DNA from: Spirometra erinaceieuropaei
Lineage: Eukaryota > Platyhelminthes > Cestoda > Diphyllobothriidea > Diphyllobothriidae
Reading direction: 5' to 3'
DNA length: 64,000 bases
NCBI GenBank assembly: GCA_902702965.1
Contig: CACRXP010000421.1
Location: 447,735 to 511,734, forward strand
Part shown: positions 23,651 through 35,121 of the stretch, one piece after another
Numbering within the stretch: position 1 is the first letter of the stretch
How the letters are laid out: the number at the start of each line of letters is the position of its first letter
Made by a program: the position numbers and the translations under genes
Notes under the pieces: generated by a model
The model's database searches: none
Seen by the model: only the letters and a program-made list of their open reading frames with translations
Told to the model about the DNA's origin: nothing

Positions 23651-24639
23651 CGCACTCTATAAGCACACGTTGCCTATTCGAAGGCCTGCGAAATCGTGGC
23701 AACACTGAAGAACCACTACCAAGACCTCCTCGGTCAACAATCGCCAAGTCCACACCGCTTCGCACCTTCAGGCTTTGCATTGGTCTCCTCAGCCGCACGC
23801 TTGCGCCTGACATTGATTACACAACAGTCGCACGGCCACCGTAATTAAGTTGGCCAGAAATAAACAAATGGTCCCCGTGCTTGATCAGTCTCCTTCCTTC
23901 CTAATCGTACAAACGGCTAAGACCTAAATATTGACTTCTTTTCGTGCGGGTTAACAGTTAGTGTCGTAAGCAGGACCTCTGTGCCTCTGGCAGAAAGCAG
24001 TAGGTTTCGCCGCTCCAACAGGGTATGGACCGACTAGATAGATGAAACCTAGACAAACGTATGACGCGGGTTTTCAACTTTGTACTTATGCCGCCGGAAA
24101 TGCCAGTCGGATTAATTAAACCATTCCCAAAGACAAAATTAAAAACAGGTTCTGCATACCTCAGCACATAAAAAGGGGTAAATAAATAGTAAGCATAGTC
24201 ACAAAAACAACATGAAATAAAGTCATGAAATTCCGTTGTGAGATCGAGGATAGAGAAGCTTCGGACTCGTATTCAGTAATCTCGGCCAAGAACGGAGTTC
24301 GCAGTTAGAGAATGGAGACATGGGAGTCTGTGGTATAATAAGAAGAAGCATTATGAGTGAGTGAAAGGGTTAAGATACACCAAACCCTGCCATTTCAACG
24401 TGTCTTCAAAGAATATTGAAGAATGATTGTGGGCAAGAAGGAAATGTATGACCAGGGTAGGATTACTGTCGTAAACTAACGTTGTTCGGCAGAGTTTTGG
24501 GTCGGAATCCAGTCACGCCCTTCAACGGCTCTGAGTCCGGCAGGATGACATTCTTTGAACTAAGTCGCCCCCAAAGGACAAGTTGCTGCAAAAATGTTTA
24601 TGACGACTAATTGTTCTGCATCTCCTGCATGTAAACATT
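23651..24639. other. No recognised feature
   Basis: No repeat or family motif seen; short frames only. Confidence 0.35.
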
Positions 24640-25445
24640 TAGTAAAAGGCAAAAGATTTGTCCGCAGTTGAGGGGATGCAAGAGGCATCTTCCTATGCGT
24701 ATTCCCATCGTCTTCATGTCCGGGTACCCAACGGAGAACATTACGACACGACCTACCTCTTAACTTCCGCGATATGTGCTAGGAAGGTCTCCCATGCCTT
24801 CTTTAGGTCCGCAATGTTCAGCCTAGATCAAAGACGGTACTGTACTTCGTCCATGTGGGTCCATACCGCTCTGCCGAACGCAGGGCCTCCTTTGCGTAGT
24901 TTCATTTTAATGCGGCTCCGGTACTCATGTAGTAACGACGATAACGGCGAAATCCTCCGTTTTCGCCATCTGCTATTATTTTGGACGGTCAACAAAGAGG
25001 TCTCAGGTTCCATCTCCCCTCTATGCCTTGAGGACTGCCTCAGCCTTTAATGTCCCCTGCTCGGCTGGACTCCGAACGGACTGTGACCGATCGCGTCTGG
25101 GTTCCTCTGTCTCGCCACTTCGAGGCGGATAGCCTCATCCGGTTTAGAAATTCTGCCTCGACGATGTCCGTTTTGAATCCCATGTCCAATACCATATGCA
25201 GGCCATTCCCGTTCGACCCACATATTTACTCTTTCATGGGCGGCAGTTTTCTTCTCCTTAAAGGCTAATCAATTCATGTTCATTTTGTCTTTTGTGAAAA
25301 AAAGGAATTTTTTTCGCTGCTCGCTAACTGTTTTCCATAAGAATGAACAGAATACTGTATTGAGTATGTCTAGTCTTTTTAAAATTCCCTTGAAAGTTTG
25401 TTTTTACTTGCTTTGATAGTACCCTGCGGGGTACTTAAAAACAAT
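24640..25445 (+). mobile_element. LINE 3' region ending in a hairpin
   Basis: Shares ordered blocks with 50150-50760, including GCCTCATCCGGTTTAGAAA and the AAACTAATCAATTCAT-like block. It shares its last part, ACTTGCTTTGATRGTACC followed by a short GC hairpin (ACCCTGCGGGGT), with the end of the element at 48650-49690. No RT is left in this copy, so I read it as a 5'-truncated LINE tail. The orientation follows from the shared terminal hairpin. Confidence 0.55.
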
Positions 25446-27628
25446 TTATGAGACCCAACCCGTCTAACCTCTAGTACCACCGTTCCAGTAAGATACACTC
25501 CGCCGGTTACCTTTTTCTAACCCCGGTGATATACTTCAGCCATGCCGGATTTTGTATCTTAGAATACACCCATTTAGTTGGCAATATAGGGAATTAGTAG
25601 CATGGCATAGAGATGGAAGTTGACATAAGGAATGTGACAAAGGGTACGTTTTTTTCCGAAATCTACAGAGGCCGGGACCCGCATTCCAGTCTACGTGTAA
25701 ACAAGGACAAATGTGAGGAGTTTACTGATTATTTGACGAATGTAACAAACATCATAAAACCCGTGATCCCCTATTTAACTGCGTACGATCATTCCGTACT
25801 AATGGGATAAGATATACTGTTCAATTAGAGTCCACTTATAGTGCGAAATGTGCGTGACAAAATTACTTGTTGTCGCATCCTTAGGAATATTTGTTGGCAT
25901 AACAGATTTACTTTAAAGTCAAGGCTAACTGCACCCTCTTCCCAGTCTTAATACAGGCACTCCGGTGGGCGTCCCATTGTACTGTGGATGCAACAGTGTA
26001 AAGCACGTTGTTCCAGGTAAATTCGCTCACAGACGTAAATTATGAACGAAAGAGTATGCAACGAAGAAGGGAGTTTGGCTACTGTGGTCAATCACGAACC
26101 GCAATTTATGTCCGTTTGGCGGTGAAGACGATGTTTTACGCAGTATCTTGCGATAATGTATTTACCGACGACAGTGCACGTCCTGATAGGAAAACCGGGA
26201 GTGAATCCACACAAAACGACACCAGCACGGAATCAAGGTCAAATATCTCTCCGAGGTCACGTGAAACACTGGGATCGGTAGGCAATGCCCCTAGCCGGTG
26301 TAACAGCACACGGCATGCATAGTCTGTCCGTCTCTCCAACGCAGAGCCTGTCCGCCTGTCCTTCACGCCCTGCGAACCCGGGCGCATTCCATCCAAGGCC
26401 TGTTTGTCTCTCTTTAATGGGCCTTTACGGCTCGGCTAGCGGTCGGCGTTCATTCGCCCACTCTACACATGTACGACGCGAAATAAACATACTTCTCTCA
26501 AACTCCTGCCGCCTACCACCCAGGCAGGATGCACAACAGTTAGAGGCATGGAAACTAGACATTTTCGTCGGGCCGACAGTTTTATTCGCTTAACCCTTCG
26601 GATCCCAATTCGAACATAGCGTCAGTGATAGAAAGGACGATAGCCAGAGATGCACAAGGGCTGCAGTATCTGGAGGAGGGGGCATTAATGTGCAATAGAG
26701 GGCTTACTGGTTAGCAAACAACGTTCAAATCACCGATCGTCGAGCTTTCAACGGGGAGGTGGGGCGATAACTGCAAGACCGGTCATGTGGACGTCAAGCG
26801 GGCAAGCTCTTCACCAGGTACTGTTCTAGACCTACCTCGTCATACGAATCAACTAGAAGCCTGCCGACCCTTTGTTCAAATAACGGCGAATAAACCGAAT
26901 GGCGAATGTATGGTCCAAAGAGTGCGCATTGCACTGCGTGGGACAAAAAACGACGAAATTCGGCGATAAGTGACTTTGGAGGTTCTTCCGCAAACTGAAA
27001 GTACTCTTCTGGACTAACTATGTAGATTTGTAACTGATCTCACGAGCGACGCCAGACTGCAGCGACCAACTGGATGCTACTAGCGCCCCGATAAGGCAGA
27101 GTACTGTTTTGTCGAAAAAGACCCCTCGTGTCAAAACACGACTAGGTGAAACCTAACAAGTCGGTGAAATCTCAAGCTCCGTCCTGCCCGATGCGTTTCC
27201 TGGAGCTGTATAAAGTGCAAGGAATTTTAATAGACACCTGCAGGATTGCAGCCAGCCGAACTCAGTCCGGAGGATGTTTGTAGGTATCAGTTTGAACAGT
27301 GTGCGTACAATTAGCATACTCGTGGGAGCCCGGTTCACCGGACCAGTATGGTCGAAAAAAAACGCACCAGATTTAATGAGCCATTAAGACGGCGCTCGTG
27401 AGATGGCATGTATCAGGTAAAGTACGAGATACGCGGGCAACTTGGTGTGCAGCGACACGTGTGCTGATAATTTGTAATTAAAATCTGAGTGGGAGGTCGA
27501 AACGTCAGGTTTCGGTCAGAGGGACATTTACGGACACGCGCGCATGTGAAATGGAGCTGGCGAAGCATGCAAAAACGGGAATCAGCGTCTGTGCAGCGCA
27601 ACCCACGATCCGTAGTTAGTGGCATGCG
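25446..27628. other. No recognised gene
   Basis: A 65-codon open frame at 25613-25810 (starting MEVDIRNVTKG) and a 104-codon frame at 26008-26322 show no motif I recognise and no convincing splice sites. No repeat family is evident. Confidence 0.35.
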
Positions 27629-28342
27629 TACAGTGCGTGACCGATCACATGAAATGTTGGCCAAAATTCTGGAATGCATTTCCGATTAGGAAGAATTACT
27701 TCAGTGGGGTTGTTATACTTATTATCATGCAGCATGACCCTATAACAGTGCTGGCTCGCCCGGATGTCGGCTTTTGAATGCACTTCTTTTCGACCTCCTG
27801 CAGAAACCACACTTGGCAAAAAATGACTACTTAGGTAGCATGCATTTTTCCTATTGATTTTCGATGGTCTTATAAAATCAAACATATTGTATAGAGAACA
27901 TGCACGGAGATATGCTCTCCTTTACTCCTCCGGTGGAAACTCACGTTGTCTTCATATTTTGTACCCAAAGAAAGTGTATATTTAGGTTTTAAATTTTTTT
28001 CTAATTATGAGATTTTTAAGACCGTGCGATGTTCATGCATGCAGGATCGCACATGTCCGTTTGCAAATGCTCCTCATGAAATGTACAACACATTTTGGAT
28101 CCATTGCGAAATTTTATGAACTCTATATGGTATCTTCTTAAAGACATAGAGGAAAATGTGATTTTCCTTATGCGGAAGGCGTGCACCTTGTAGACTGAAA
28201 TTGCTAAACGCTGATACAATGGCAGATCAGGCTGAAAATTATTCGGAAATTGAGAAACTTTTTAAAAACCTAAATACACACTTTCCTCGGGCATGAAATA
28301 TGAATTTTGGACAACATTTCATGAGATCGGTCACGCACTGTA
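27629..28342. repeat. Fold-back element, complete short copy
   Basis: Bounded by inverted termini, TACAGTGCGTGACCGATCAC at the left and its complement form ending in CGGTCACGCACTGTA at the right. The left arm carries an ACTACTTAGGTAGCATGC motif near 27822. The centre (about 27985-28260) runs with GAGATTTTTAAGACCGTG on the plus strand. About 710 bp long; the right arm is shortened relative to the left. No protein is encoded, so any movement would need enzymes supplied in trans. Confidence 0.7.
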
Positions 28343-29929
28343 GTTCGATATCTCCGTTAACTTGAAAGGTTTAGAAATAATGATAAGTCAGACAAACGTG
28401 ATCGAAATCGAGGCGGGGGGTGGGTTGAAAGACAAATGCATCAAAAGGTCAACAGCTGGCATGGTGGCTCGCATTTCCTAGAGGACGGTGACCGCACCTG
28501 CGTGCCGCGCACGTGCTGGTGTCTCAATACTCACAAGGCGGACCTTGGCACTTCGAGTTCTCGTAGACTGTGATGAATTGCAGAATGACCACAGTAAAAA
28601 AAGGACCATTACAGGCTGGACTTTGACAGCTGACACAAAGTATGCGCCAAGGCTTTAAACGTGTCCCAGTCGAAAACTCCAGAATTTTGGTTAAAATACT
28701 GATTATAATGGAAAACACAACCGGAAAAGTTTATAAAAGAACAATATTCTGACTTCTGGATGGGAGTCATTCCAAATACTCCCCTCACCCACCTTTCGTA
28801 ACTAATCGTCCACGTGGTTTTTCATTCTACTCATCGACTTCGACAGTTTAAATGAATTCAACCACGTCCTCAAGAGCATACACAATAATTCAGTCCTTTC
28901 GGTTAATGGAGTTACATTGGGCAAAATGTTCTGGCCGGGGCAACTGGATGGTCTACTTATTCGCAATGGATAAAAGTGCTAGGGAAGGCGGCACAACTCA
29001 TGAAATGTCGTGACTGGAACATGAATGGGCAGTTAAGCGTGCATTTGGTGTAGTCATCTTTTGTCTATTAAAATGCTTTGAGACCCAGGAGGTATTTTTC
29101 TGAGGGATTTGTGTTAAGGCTGATTTATTAGGGCAAAACTGAGCATCTCTAGACAAAGGCCGACGTTTGATTCTATCTAAGTAGTGTTCTACGCTGCTGT
29201 GTTTCACACCCAAAGGCTTCTAGTTTGTGAGCATTCAACTGTAAAAAGCATTAATATAAGTGAAAAAAGTTTATATTAGCGACCCTCCAGAAATGGGGAT
29301 GCGAGTTTTGCATTCATGAGAATCAGGCAGGGTCAGGTATGATAGGTCACGTGGTTTTCAGGAAATATGGAGCGGATTCAGTTTCAAAAAAGTATGATTT
29401 GCAGACTGGTGACACTTTTATCGCAAAAGGCAGCAATAAATATGGTGGAAAGTAGTTTGTTTTACCACAACGGGAATAACAATGTGCAAAAAATAGATAA
29501 GCAGTACTAACGAGATATTGTCACCTTTCTCTGCCATGGCGTGCGATAAAGATGTCAAGGCCAGCTTTTTCTGCAGTTGACGGATACGGAAATTATCTGC
29601 TGACGTGCTGCCGCCCGAGTGGAAAACAAGTATTTTCAACACCGGTAAAGACGCAGCAAGTGAATAAGGACAGGACAGCGCCTACAAATAGGCAAGATGC
29701 ACCACAGCGGCCCAGAAGCAAAGTTGACGACGATTTTATTCGTTTGTTACTAAGGGAGCGAGCCATTATATGCCCGTTGAAAATATTCGCAGGTAGTAGT
29801 TTCTGCGCTCCCTCTGAGAATAATTAGGAAAAGAATAAGAACATGTGGCCTTCGTCTGCAAAAGACCACGACGACGTCACTTTTATGGAGGTAACTGAAG
29901 AGGGGACGTGCATTTGCTAAGGCGTACAC
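28343..29929. other. No recognised feature
   Basis: Only short frames, with no family motif and no repeat shared with other parts of the window. Confidence 0.35.
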
Positions 29930-30867
29930 GGATCGCAACCCGGATATCCCGAAGTAGTCTCTAGGAATCACCAAAGCAGCGAAACAACTCTCCAGCGGGA
30001 AAGCACTGGGATCCAGTAGGATCCCGGACGTAGCCTACAAGCACGGCGGACCTTGGCCGATGGACAAACTTACAACGATATTACAGGAGATGCGTCGACA
30101 AGGACAAGTTCCTCAGGATAATAAGGACGTGGCTATCGTCTATGTCAGTATGGGAAAAGAGAACCGACAAGTCCACGATAATCACCGCGGAAGCTCGCTT
30201 TTCAACATTGCCGGCAAGATCTTCGCTTGAATCCTTCTCGATCGTCTCCCAGAAAGTCAGTGTGGCTTCCGACGACAACGTGGAACCATCGATATGACCT
30301 TCGCACCTGCCAGCTCCAAGAGAAGGGCTAGGAAATGCGAACCCACCTCTACACTACCCTCGTAAACCTGACGAAAACCGTTGACGCGGTGAATTGGGGA
30401 ATCTGGAAAATCAAGCAACAATTCGGTTGTCCTGCGTGATTCATGCGGATGGTGCGCTAGCTCCATGGCGGGATGGCAGGTTGCTGACAACGGGACGGTA
30501 TCAGAAGCCTTCACAGCGGAGTGGAGCGGGGCTGGGTCCTCGCGCCCATCCTCTTCAGTCTTAGGTTCTCGGCCATGCTGATGGACGCCTACTCTGGTGA
30601 ATACCCTGGAATCCGCATCGTCTATAGTACTGATGACACATGCAGGTCCCAATGCGTCTAGTCCCGACTACTCTGCACGACTTGCTCTTCGCGGACGACT
30701 GCGCCCTCAATACCGTGACAGAACCGGATATGCAACGGGCACGACCTTTTCACCACCAGCTGCGCCAACCTCAGGCTGACCATCAACACAGACTAAACGG
30801 TGGTCATGATAGTTCGACCGTCGATTCCAAAGATGTCCGCCGTGTGATACTCAGCAACGCAAGCAGG
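29930..30867 (+). mobile_element. RTE-clade LINE, RT remnant, 3' truncated
   Basis: Plus-strand RT in many frames. In order: AAKQLSSGKALGSSRIPDVA, YKHGGPWPMDKLT, GQVPQDNKDVAIVY, then FNIAGKIFA, LPESQCGFRRQRGTIDMTF, a diverged KPLTR-type version of the AFDTV block, LRDSCGWCASSMAG, a region equivalent to GVKQGCVLAP, and DLLFADDCALNT with FADD at 30688-30699. It continues to LRLTINTD and ends abruptly at about 30867, where an R2 repeat begins. At least six stops or frameshifts are present. The family is common and multi-copy in tapeworm genomes, which supports the host inference. Confidence 0.75.
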
Positions 30868-31050
30868 AACGGTGACTTGCGCGTGAATTAGTTTATGGTG
30901 ATAGTAGATTTGCGCAGCATCTACCGCACTCTCTCTTTCCCACTCCCCACCCGGAGTCAAGAAAACCTGAGGCGGGCGAGGGCACGGGTGGCTGACACGG
31001 CGGGACCCGCACCTTGGCGTGCCAGCACACCCCGTGGTCCGTGACCAGGA
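30868..31050 (+). repeat. R2 short repeat
   Basis: Starts at ACGGTGACTTGCGCGTGAAT and follows the same block order as 6101-6300 (GCAGCATCTACCGCACTCTC, then a GGCTGACACGGCGGGACC block). It joins the RTE remnant without a gap, which suggests the R2 copy interrupted or replaced the RTE 3' end. Confidence 0.65.
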
Positions 31051-31104
31051 TTTTTCACCATCTCGATGTGGCCGCTATAACACTCCCACCCAGTAGGATC
31101 CTAG

Positions 31105-31280
31105 CCGGTGCAGTGGTACGCTAGGGTGCGGGTTTCCGCCGAGCCAGCCACCTGCGCACTCTCGCACCTCTGGTCTTCTTGGCTCTGTCATGACGGCGGT
31201 TTTCGGTGGGCGAGGAGAGAGTGCGGGGAATTCTGAGCAGTTCTACCATCACTATAAAGTAATTAACGTGCAGGTCATCG
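31105..31280 (-). repeat. R2 short repeat, inverted partner
   Basis: The minus strand reads the same R2 blocks in the same order: a diverged head, then CCGCACTCTCTCC, then CAGGTGGCTGGCTCGGCGG. It lies tail-to-tail with the copy at 30868-31050, with a spacer of about 55 bp. Confidence 0.65.
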
Positions 31281-31559
31281 TCCCTGGGTAGAACTTTCCA
31301 CACACTGACAATCACAACTTTCAAGAATTGCAGAATCTGGTGGTTTGAATGGTCATCAAATTCGATGAACGCCAGTCTGATGGTCACCGACGGCTGGGTG
31401 TTCATAGACATCGTAAAGGATGCCTTCGGCTACAGCGGTATTAATCAACGCCAATTGGATATCATGATGCTGGAGGAAAATTTCACTGTTGGTTGCTCAA
31501 AAGGGGTAGGACTTTCATTGCGCTTGTGATTATAACCTAGTTTTTAGACTACAGACAGC

Positions 31560-31700
31560 CGCGAGGCATTTTCATTCCTGCTAACAGCCCCGACCTCAGT
31601 CCCATAGAAAATCATTTTGTGTTAATCAAAAGAAATTACCGCAAGTCAATAAAAGGACCCTCTAATTCAGCAGAAGTTGGATTTTGGGCCTAATGGTTGC
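31560..31700 (+). pseudogene. Tc1/mariner-like (DDE_3) transposase scrap
   Basis: A short plus-strand frame reads RGIFIPANSPDLSPIENHFV, followed by LIKRNYRKS. The P..SPDLsPIE...LK block contains the third catalytic acidic residue of Tc1/mariner-superfamily DDE transposases. The rest of the enzyme was not identified upstream, so this is a remnant. Confidence 0.6.
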
Positions 31701-31884
31701 AAAGACTGATCCACCATGGATGAATAATTCGTTTCTAGGCTTGCCAGGCTAACTAGTGTATCATATGCAAAAGGACAGTCAACTAAGTACTGACATCTTG
31801 TTTTTACTATTATTCTTCATTTCCTCCGTTTAATGTGCCTGCCCTACTCACCCTCCTTTATAACTAGCCTTAAATAACCAACCT

Positions 31885-32218
31885 GCAATATAATCGTTTT
31901 TGAATTCATTGTGACCCAACTGTGAAAAAGTCGGTGCCTCGGTGGGATTCGAACCCACGACAGTAAGGGGAAGGCTTTAGTACAGCCAACGCTCTAGTCA
32001 CCTTAGCTACGAGGCCCCAACGGACGCCGCGAGTTTTATTACATTTGGGTCAAGTTTACCCTCTCAACTTACTGCAATGTCTGAATCAACCAAATCTGAT
32101 GAAGTAAACTGACTGCCCAAGTAGGATTTCCTAAGTAACACATCTACAATCCACAGGATGAGTATCTGACTCCTGTAATTCATAAGTGTTATAACAGACT
32201 TCAAATAATTCATTTTGT
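31885..32218 (-). repeat. tRNA-like family 2 unit, full unit plus start of next
   Basis: The minus strand holds the tRNA-like core TAGCTAAGGTGACTAGAGCG and GGGTTCGAATCCCACCGAGG at about 31930-32016. After this core the plus strand continues through the non-tRNA part (TTGGGTCAAGTTTACCCTCT) and on to a second copy of the unit border (TAATTCATAAGTGTTATAAC, near 32177). This again implies a tandem arrangement with a period of about 300 bp. Confidence 0.7.
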
Positions 32219-32854
32219 TGTTTTTCGGCAAGAAATTATCTTACAGCTAATAGATAGGAAGTTGTAGCAGTTTCGAAGGATGGCCGTTTCTTTAACGCAG
32301 CAAAACCTTTGGGCGCGCGGGATGGGCGGCCTGTGCGTTACAGGAATTTTTGCGCGAATTTTGTAACACTTGATGATATGTGTCATCCCTGCTGTACGTC
32401 ACATATAGGAACCAGTCAACGACGGCCAAATAATCGATCGAAGTCAAACAATTTGCTCTTGTATATCCCCGTAGGACGCCGGCCGTCATAAAAAAATCAA
32501 GCCTGCCTTATGGGCTCCAGTGTCTGTTGCGCAGGGAGTCCTGAACCCGTGTGCTCTCATAGCTGACCGATTAGCGTGACATAGACACGCGAATGGTCTA
32601 AGCAGAGCAGTTGGCTGAACTTGCGGTTGGTAGAACGTTGAAAAGGCGGTCTATTCTCTTAGCCCTGTTTCCTGACTTAAAATGATCACTGGTCCAATTA
32701 ATCGGAATGGTGGCCCTTATACGCAAAGCAGTGGAAATAGGGAACGGTGGCGTACCCCTCTCGATAGCAAAACCAAAGATAAACATCAAGAAAACTACCG
32801 CCAGAACGGGATCGGGGGTCAGGCGAAACCCCGGTATCGGCAGGAAATGGCTCT
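32219..32854. other. No clear feature
   Basis: A plus-strand open frame, 32682-32969, overlaps the next element but shows no independent motif. It may hold diverged PLE sequence upstream of the GIY-YIG part, but I cannot show this. Confidence 0.3.
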
Positions 32855-33350
32855 AGCTGGTGCACCATACGACACGCCAAAGCCTGTTCTTCACTCAGCC
32901 ATCACCTCACAGAAGCAAACGCGGAGTCGAGCACGTGGCCGAGCACGCTGCAGCGGTGCGGAGAAATGACGACAGCTCTCAAGTTGCGGCTCATTCGACG
33001 AGATCCGACCACACATTCAAATTCGCCGAAATTCTCGCAATAGGCGACAACCGCGTGAGCCGGGAGCTGCTTGAGTTATGGTTTAATGGCCCCCAGTCTA
33101 TTAACAAGTGCAATGACCTTCCCCTTCAATACTCAGTGTTGAGAATTTGCCTAGGCGGAGAAATTAGCCACGCGAGGAGCACACAGGTGAATACTTTCCC
33201 CAACACCAGGGTCGGTGCGTCAGATGGTCGAGGAATCATCACACCAACATCCTACCCACGTGATGAAATTGCAGCAATTAACGACGCAAACGTCGGCCAT
33301 CAAACAGTCATGACACCACGTGCAATGATCCCTGATGAAGAGGGGGGGGG
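32855..33350 (+). pseudogene. PLE C-terminal GIY-YIG part (third PLE lineage)
   Basis: In the open frame 32860-33357 residues 18-112 read as the second half of a PLE GIY-YIG domain: EHAAAVRRNDDSSQVAAHST, then FKFAEILAIGDNRVSRELLE with its conserved glutamate, followed by WFNGPQSINKCNDLPLQYSV. The first half, with the GIY and YIG residues, is missing or unrecognisable. An extended tail follows (GRGIITPTSYPRDEIAAIND). The sequence differs clearly from the other two PLEs here. Confidence 0.6.
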
Positions 33351-33630
33351 GTCGTGAACATTCATAGGTATGCGGTAGCATGGCGACAGCATCCTGTAAA
33401 TACTGCAGCCCCTTATGTATGACCCACCCGTATCTGCTTTCGTCGCTGATGATGGGTTCGAGTAGGAATCCGAAACGCCAGGCTAATAAAGCCTTTGTCC
33501 CAGCGATCGTATCTCCTTCTTCAAAACGCGGAGTCTGTCCGTCTGCCATTGACGCTGCACGCACTCGGGCGCAATCCTGCTTGTTTAACTGTGGCCCGGT
33601 TAAAGTAGTTAGTCGAATTGAGGATTAGCC
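33351..33630 (+). mobile_element. Probable 3' flank of the PLE
   Basis: Follows the PLE C-terminus without a break and contains TCGCTGATGATGGGTTCGAG, a stretch I associate with PLE untranslated sequence in flatworms. The assignment is tentative and rests on position and recollection. Confidence 0.3.
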
Positions 33631-34455
33631 TGAGTTAACCGGCCATTTGTTCCTCCGAAATTTCAAGGTGATTTTAAATAAATACTTGTGATTTCCATGA
33701 TGTCTAACGCCACAAGTCCTCTTGGATAAAGTAGATACAAAATTAGCCCATCTTTGTTTTCCAAGATTTTGCTCGGATAAACTACTGATAATAATAACAT
33801 AAATCTACATTATTAATGTTGTGGGAAAGTATGTCTTCAGTTTCCTTTGCTTTAATAAAGAGCATTTTAATCTTAAAAAGTTTGCAAGTATGAGAACTAC
33901 CCAGAAACATGATTATTCGTGTAGTCTGATACTCGCGGATTTATAATAATTGCTGCTCAGACAGGATACAATGGCAACTATAAAAATGGAAACATTTTAT
34001 GCGTACTAGAAGACCTCCTCATGAAGGCGCAAAGTGTTGCACTATTAGCTTTAAAGAAAATATAAAGCAGTAGTTTAAGGACTTTGGAAACAGCGAAAAA
34101 ATACCTGCTTTCAAAATAAGTGCGAATCAGAATGCTTTGTGTAGCAGAAAAATTCCATCCTCCCAGGTAAAAATAAAAGATGCTAATTCCTACAAAATGA
34201 GTGCTAGACATAATGTTCGTCCATCATTTCGGGAAATATGGCTGATTCCATATAAACACCGGAAATCGACGGAAAACTCCACAATGCTTGGGCAGTTATG
34301 AGCTCAGACTACGATTTATGCTGGTGAATTGAAAGATTTTTGAACGAAAGTCAGAATGCTAACGTGCATTACTTAACTTGGGATTGTGCTCCATGCGGAT
34401 CCGCACTGCAACCCCACCATTTGTTTGGGCGATTTTAGTCATCCAAGTACAACTA
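33631..34455. other. No recognised feature
   Basis: AT-rich sequence without a motif or clear repeat. Confidence 0.35.
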
Positions 34456-34962
34456 TTGTGGCGGTACTATCTCATGAAATGTTAAACGGAGTTCTGAAAT
34501 GTGCTTTCGAGTAAAAAAATTACTCAAGTAGGGCTCTAATATTAACTACTGTAAAGCATGATTTAAAGATTTTTTGGCCACGTCACGATGCCGGCTTCTG
34601 AACGAGCTTCTCTTCAACCGCGTGCAAAAACTACACTGTAACAAATGACCATTTGAGTCCTATGAACTGCCACCAATCAAATGAAGGGACGAATATTTTT
34701 AGGCATGTTTTCTATAAAATATATTTCAATATGTCGGGGCATTAGAAACCAATGGGAAAATTCATACCACTCAAGTAGTCATTTTTTACCCTGCAGACTG
34801 CCAAAAAGAAGCTCGTTCAAAAGCCGGCATCCTGACGTGATTAAAATATCTTTGAATCCTGCTGCACGATTATTAATATTAAAACCCCACTTAAGTTTTC
34901 TTTTCGAGTGAAGAAGGCACTTCAGGAGTTCGGTTAACATAAGAGAGCACCTCTAGTGGACG
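34456..34962. repeat. Fold-back element lacking most of its centre
   Basis: About 500 bp. The left terminus (ACTATCTCATGAAATGTTAA) and the right terminus (GGTTAACATAAGAGAGCACC) are inverted repeats. The arms carry the paired motifs GAACGAGCTTCTCTTC (left) and GAAGCTCGTTCAAAAGCCGG (right). The centre seen in other copies is missing, so this copy is nearly all arm. Confidence 0.65.
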
Positions 34963-35121
34963 TAGGTTAAATGGTTTGGTCGTCGAACACCATCTACCAG
35001 ACCGAACGCTCGTGCGCAGAAACGAGCACTAGTAGAGAAGCAAGAATGTGGACTAACATGAATACTCGGTGCGCTCTGTAGTCATTGCTTACAGCCACCA
35101 AGCTCTCCACCTCTTCTGCAG

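Noticed and set aside
30257..30652. 131-codon minus-strand open frame as a gene
   Set aside because: It lies antisense over a clear RTE reverse transcriptase remnant and has no motif of its own.
33220..33564. 114-codon minus-strand open frame as a gene
   Set aside because: It is antisense to a PLE C-terminus and its 3' flank.
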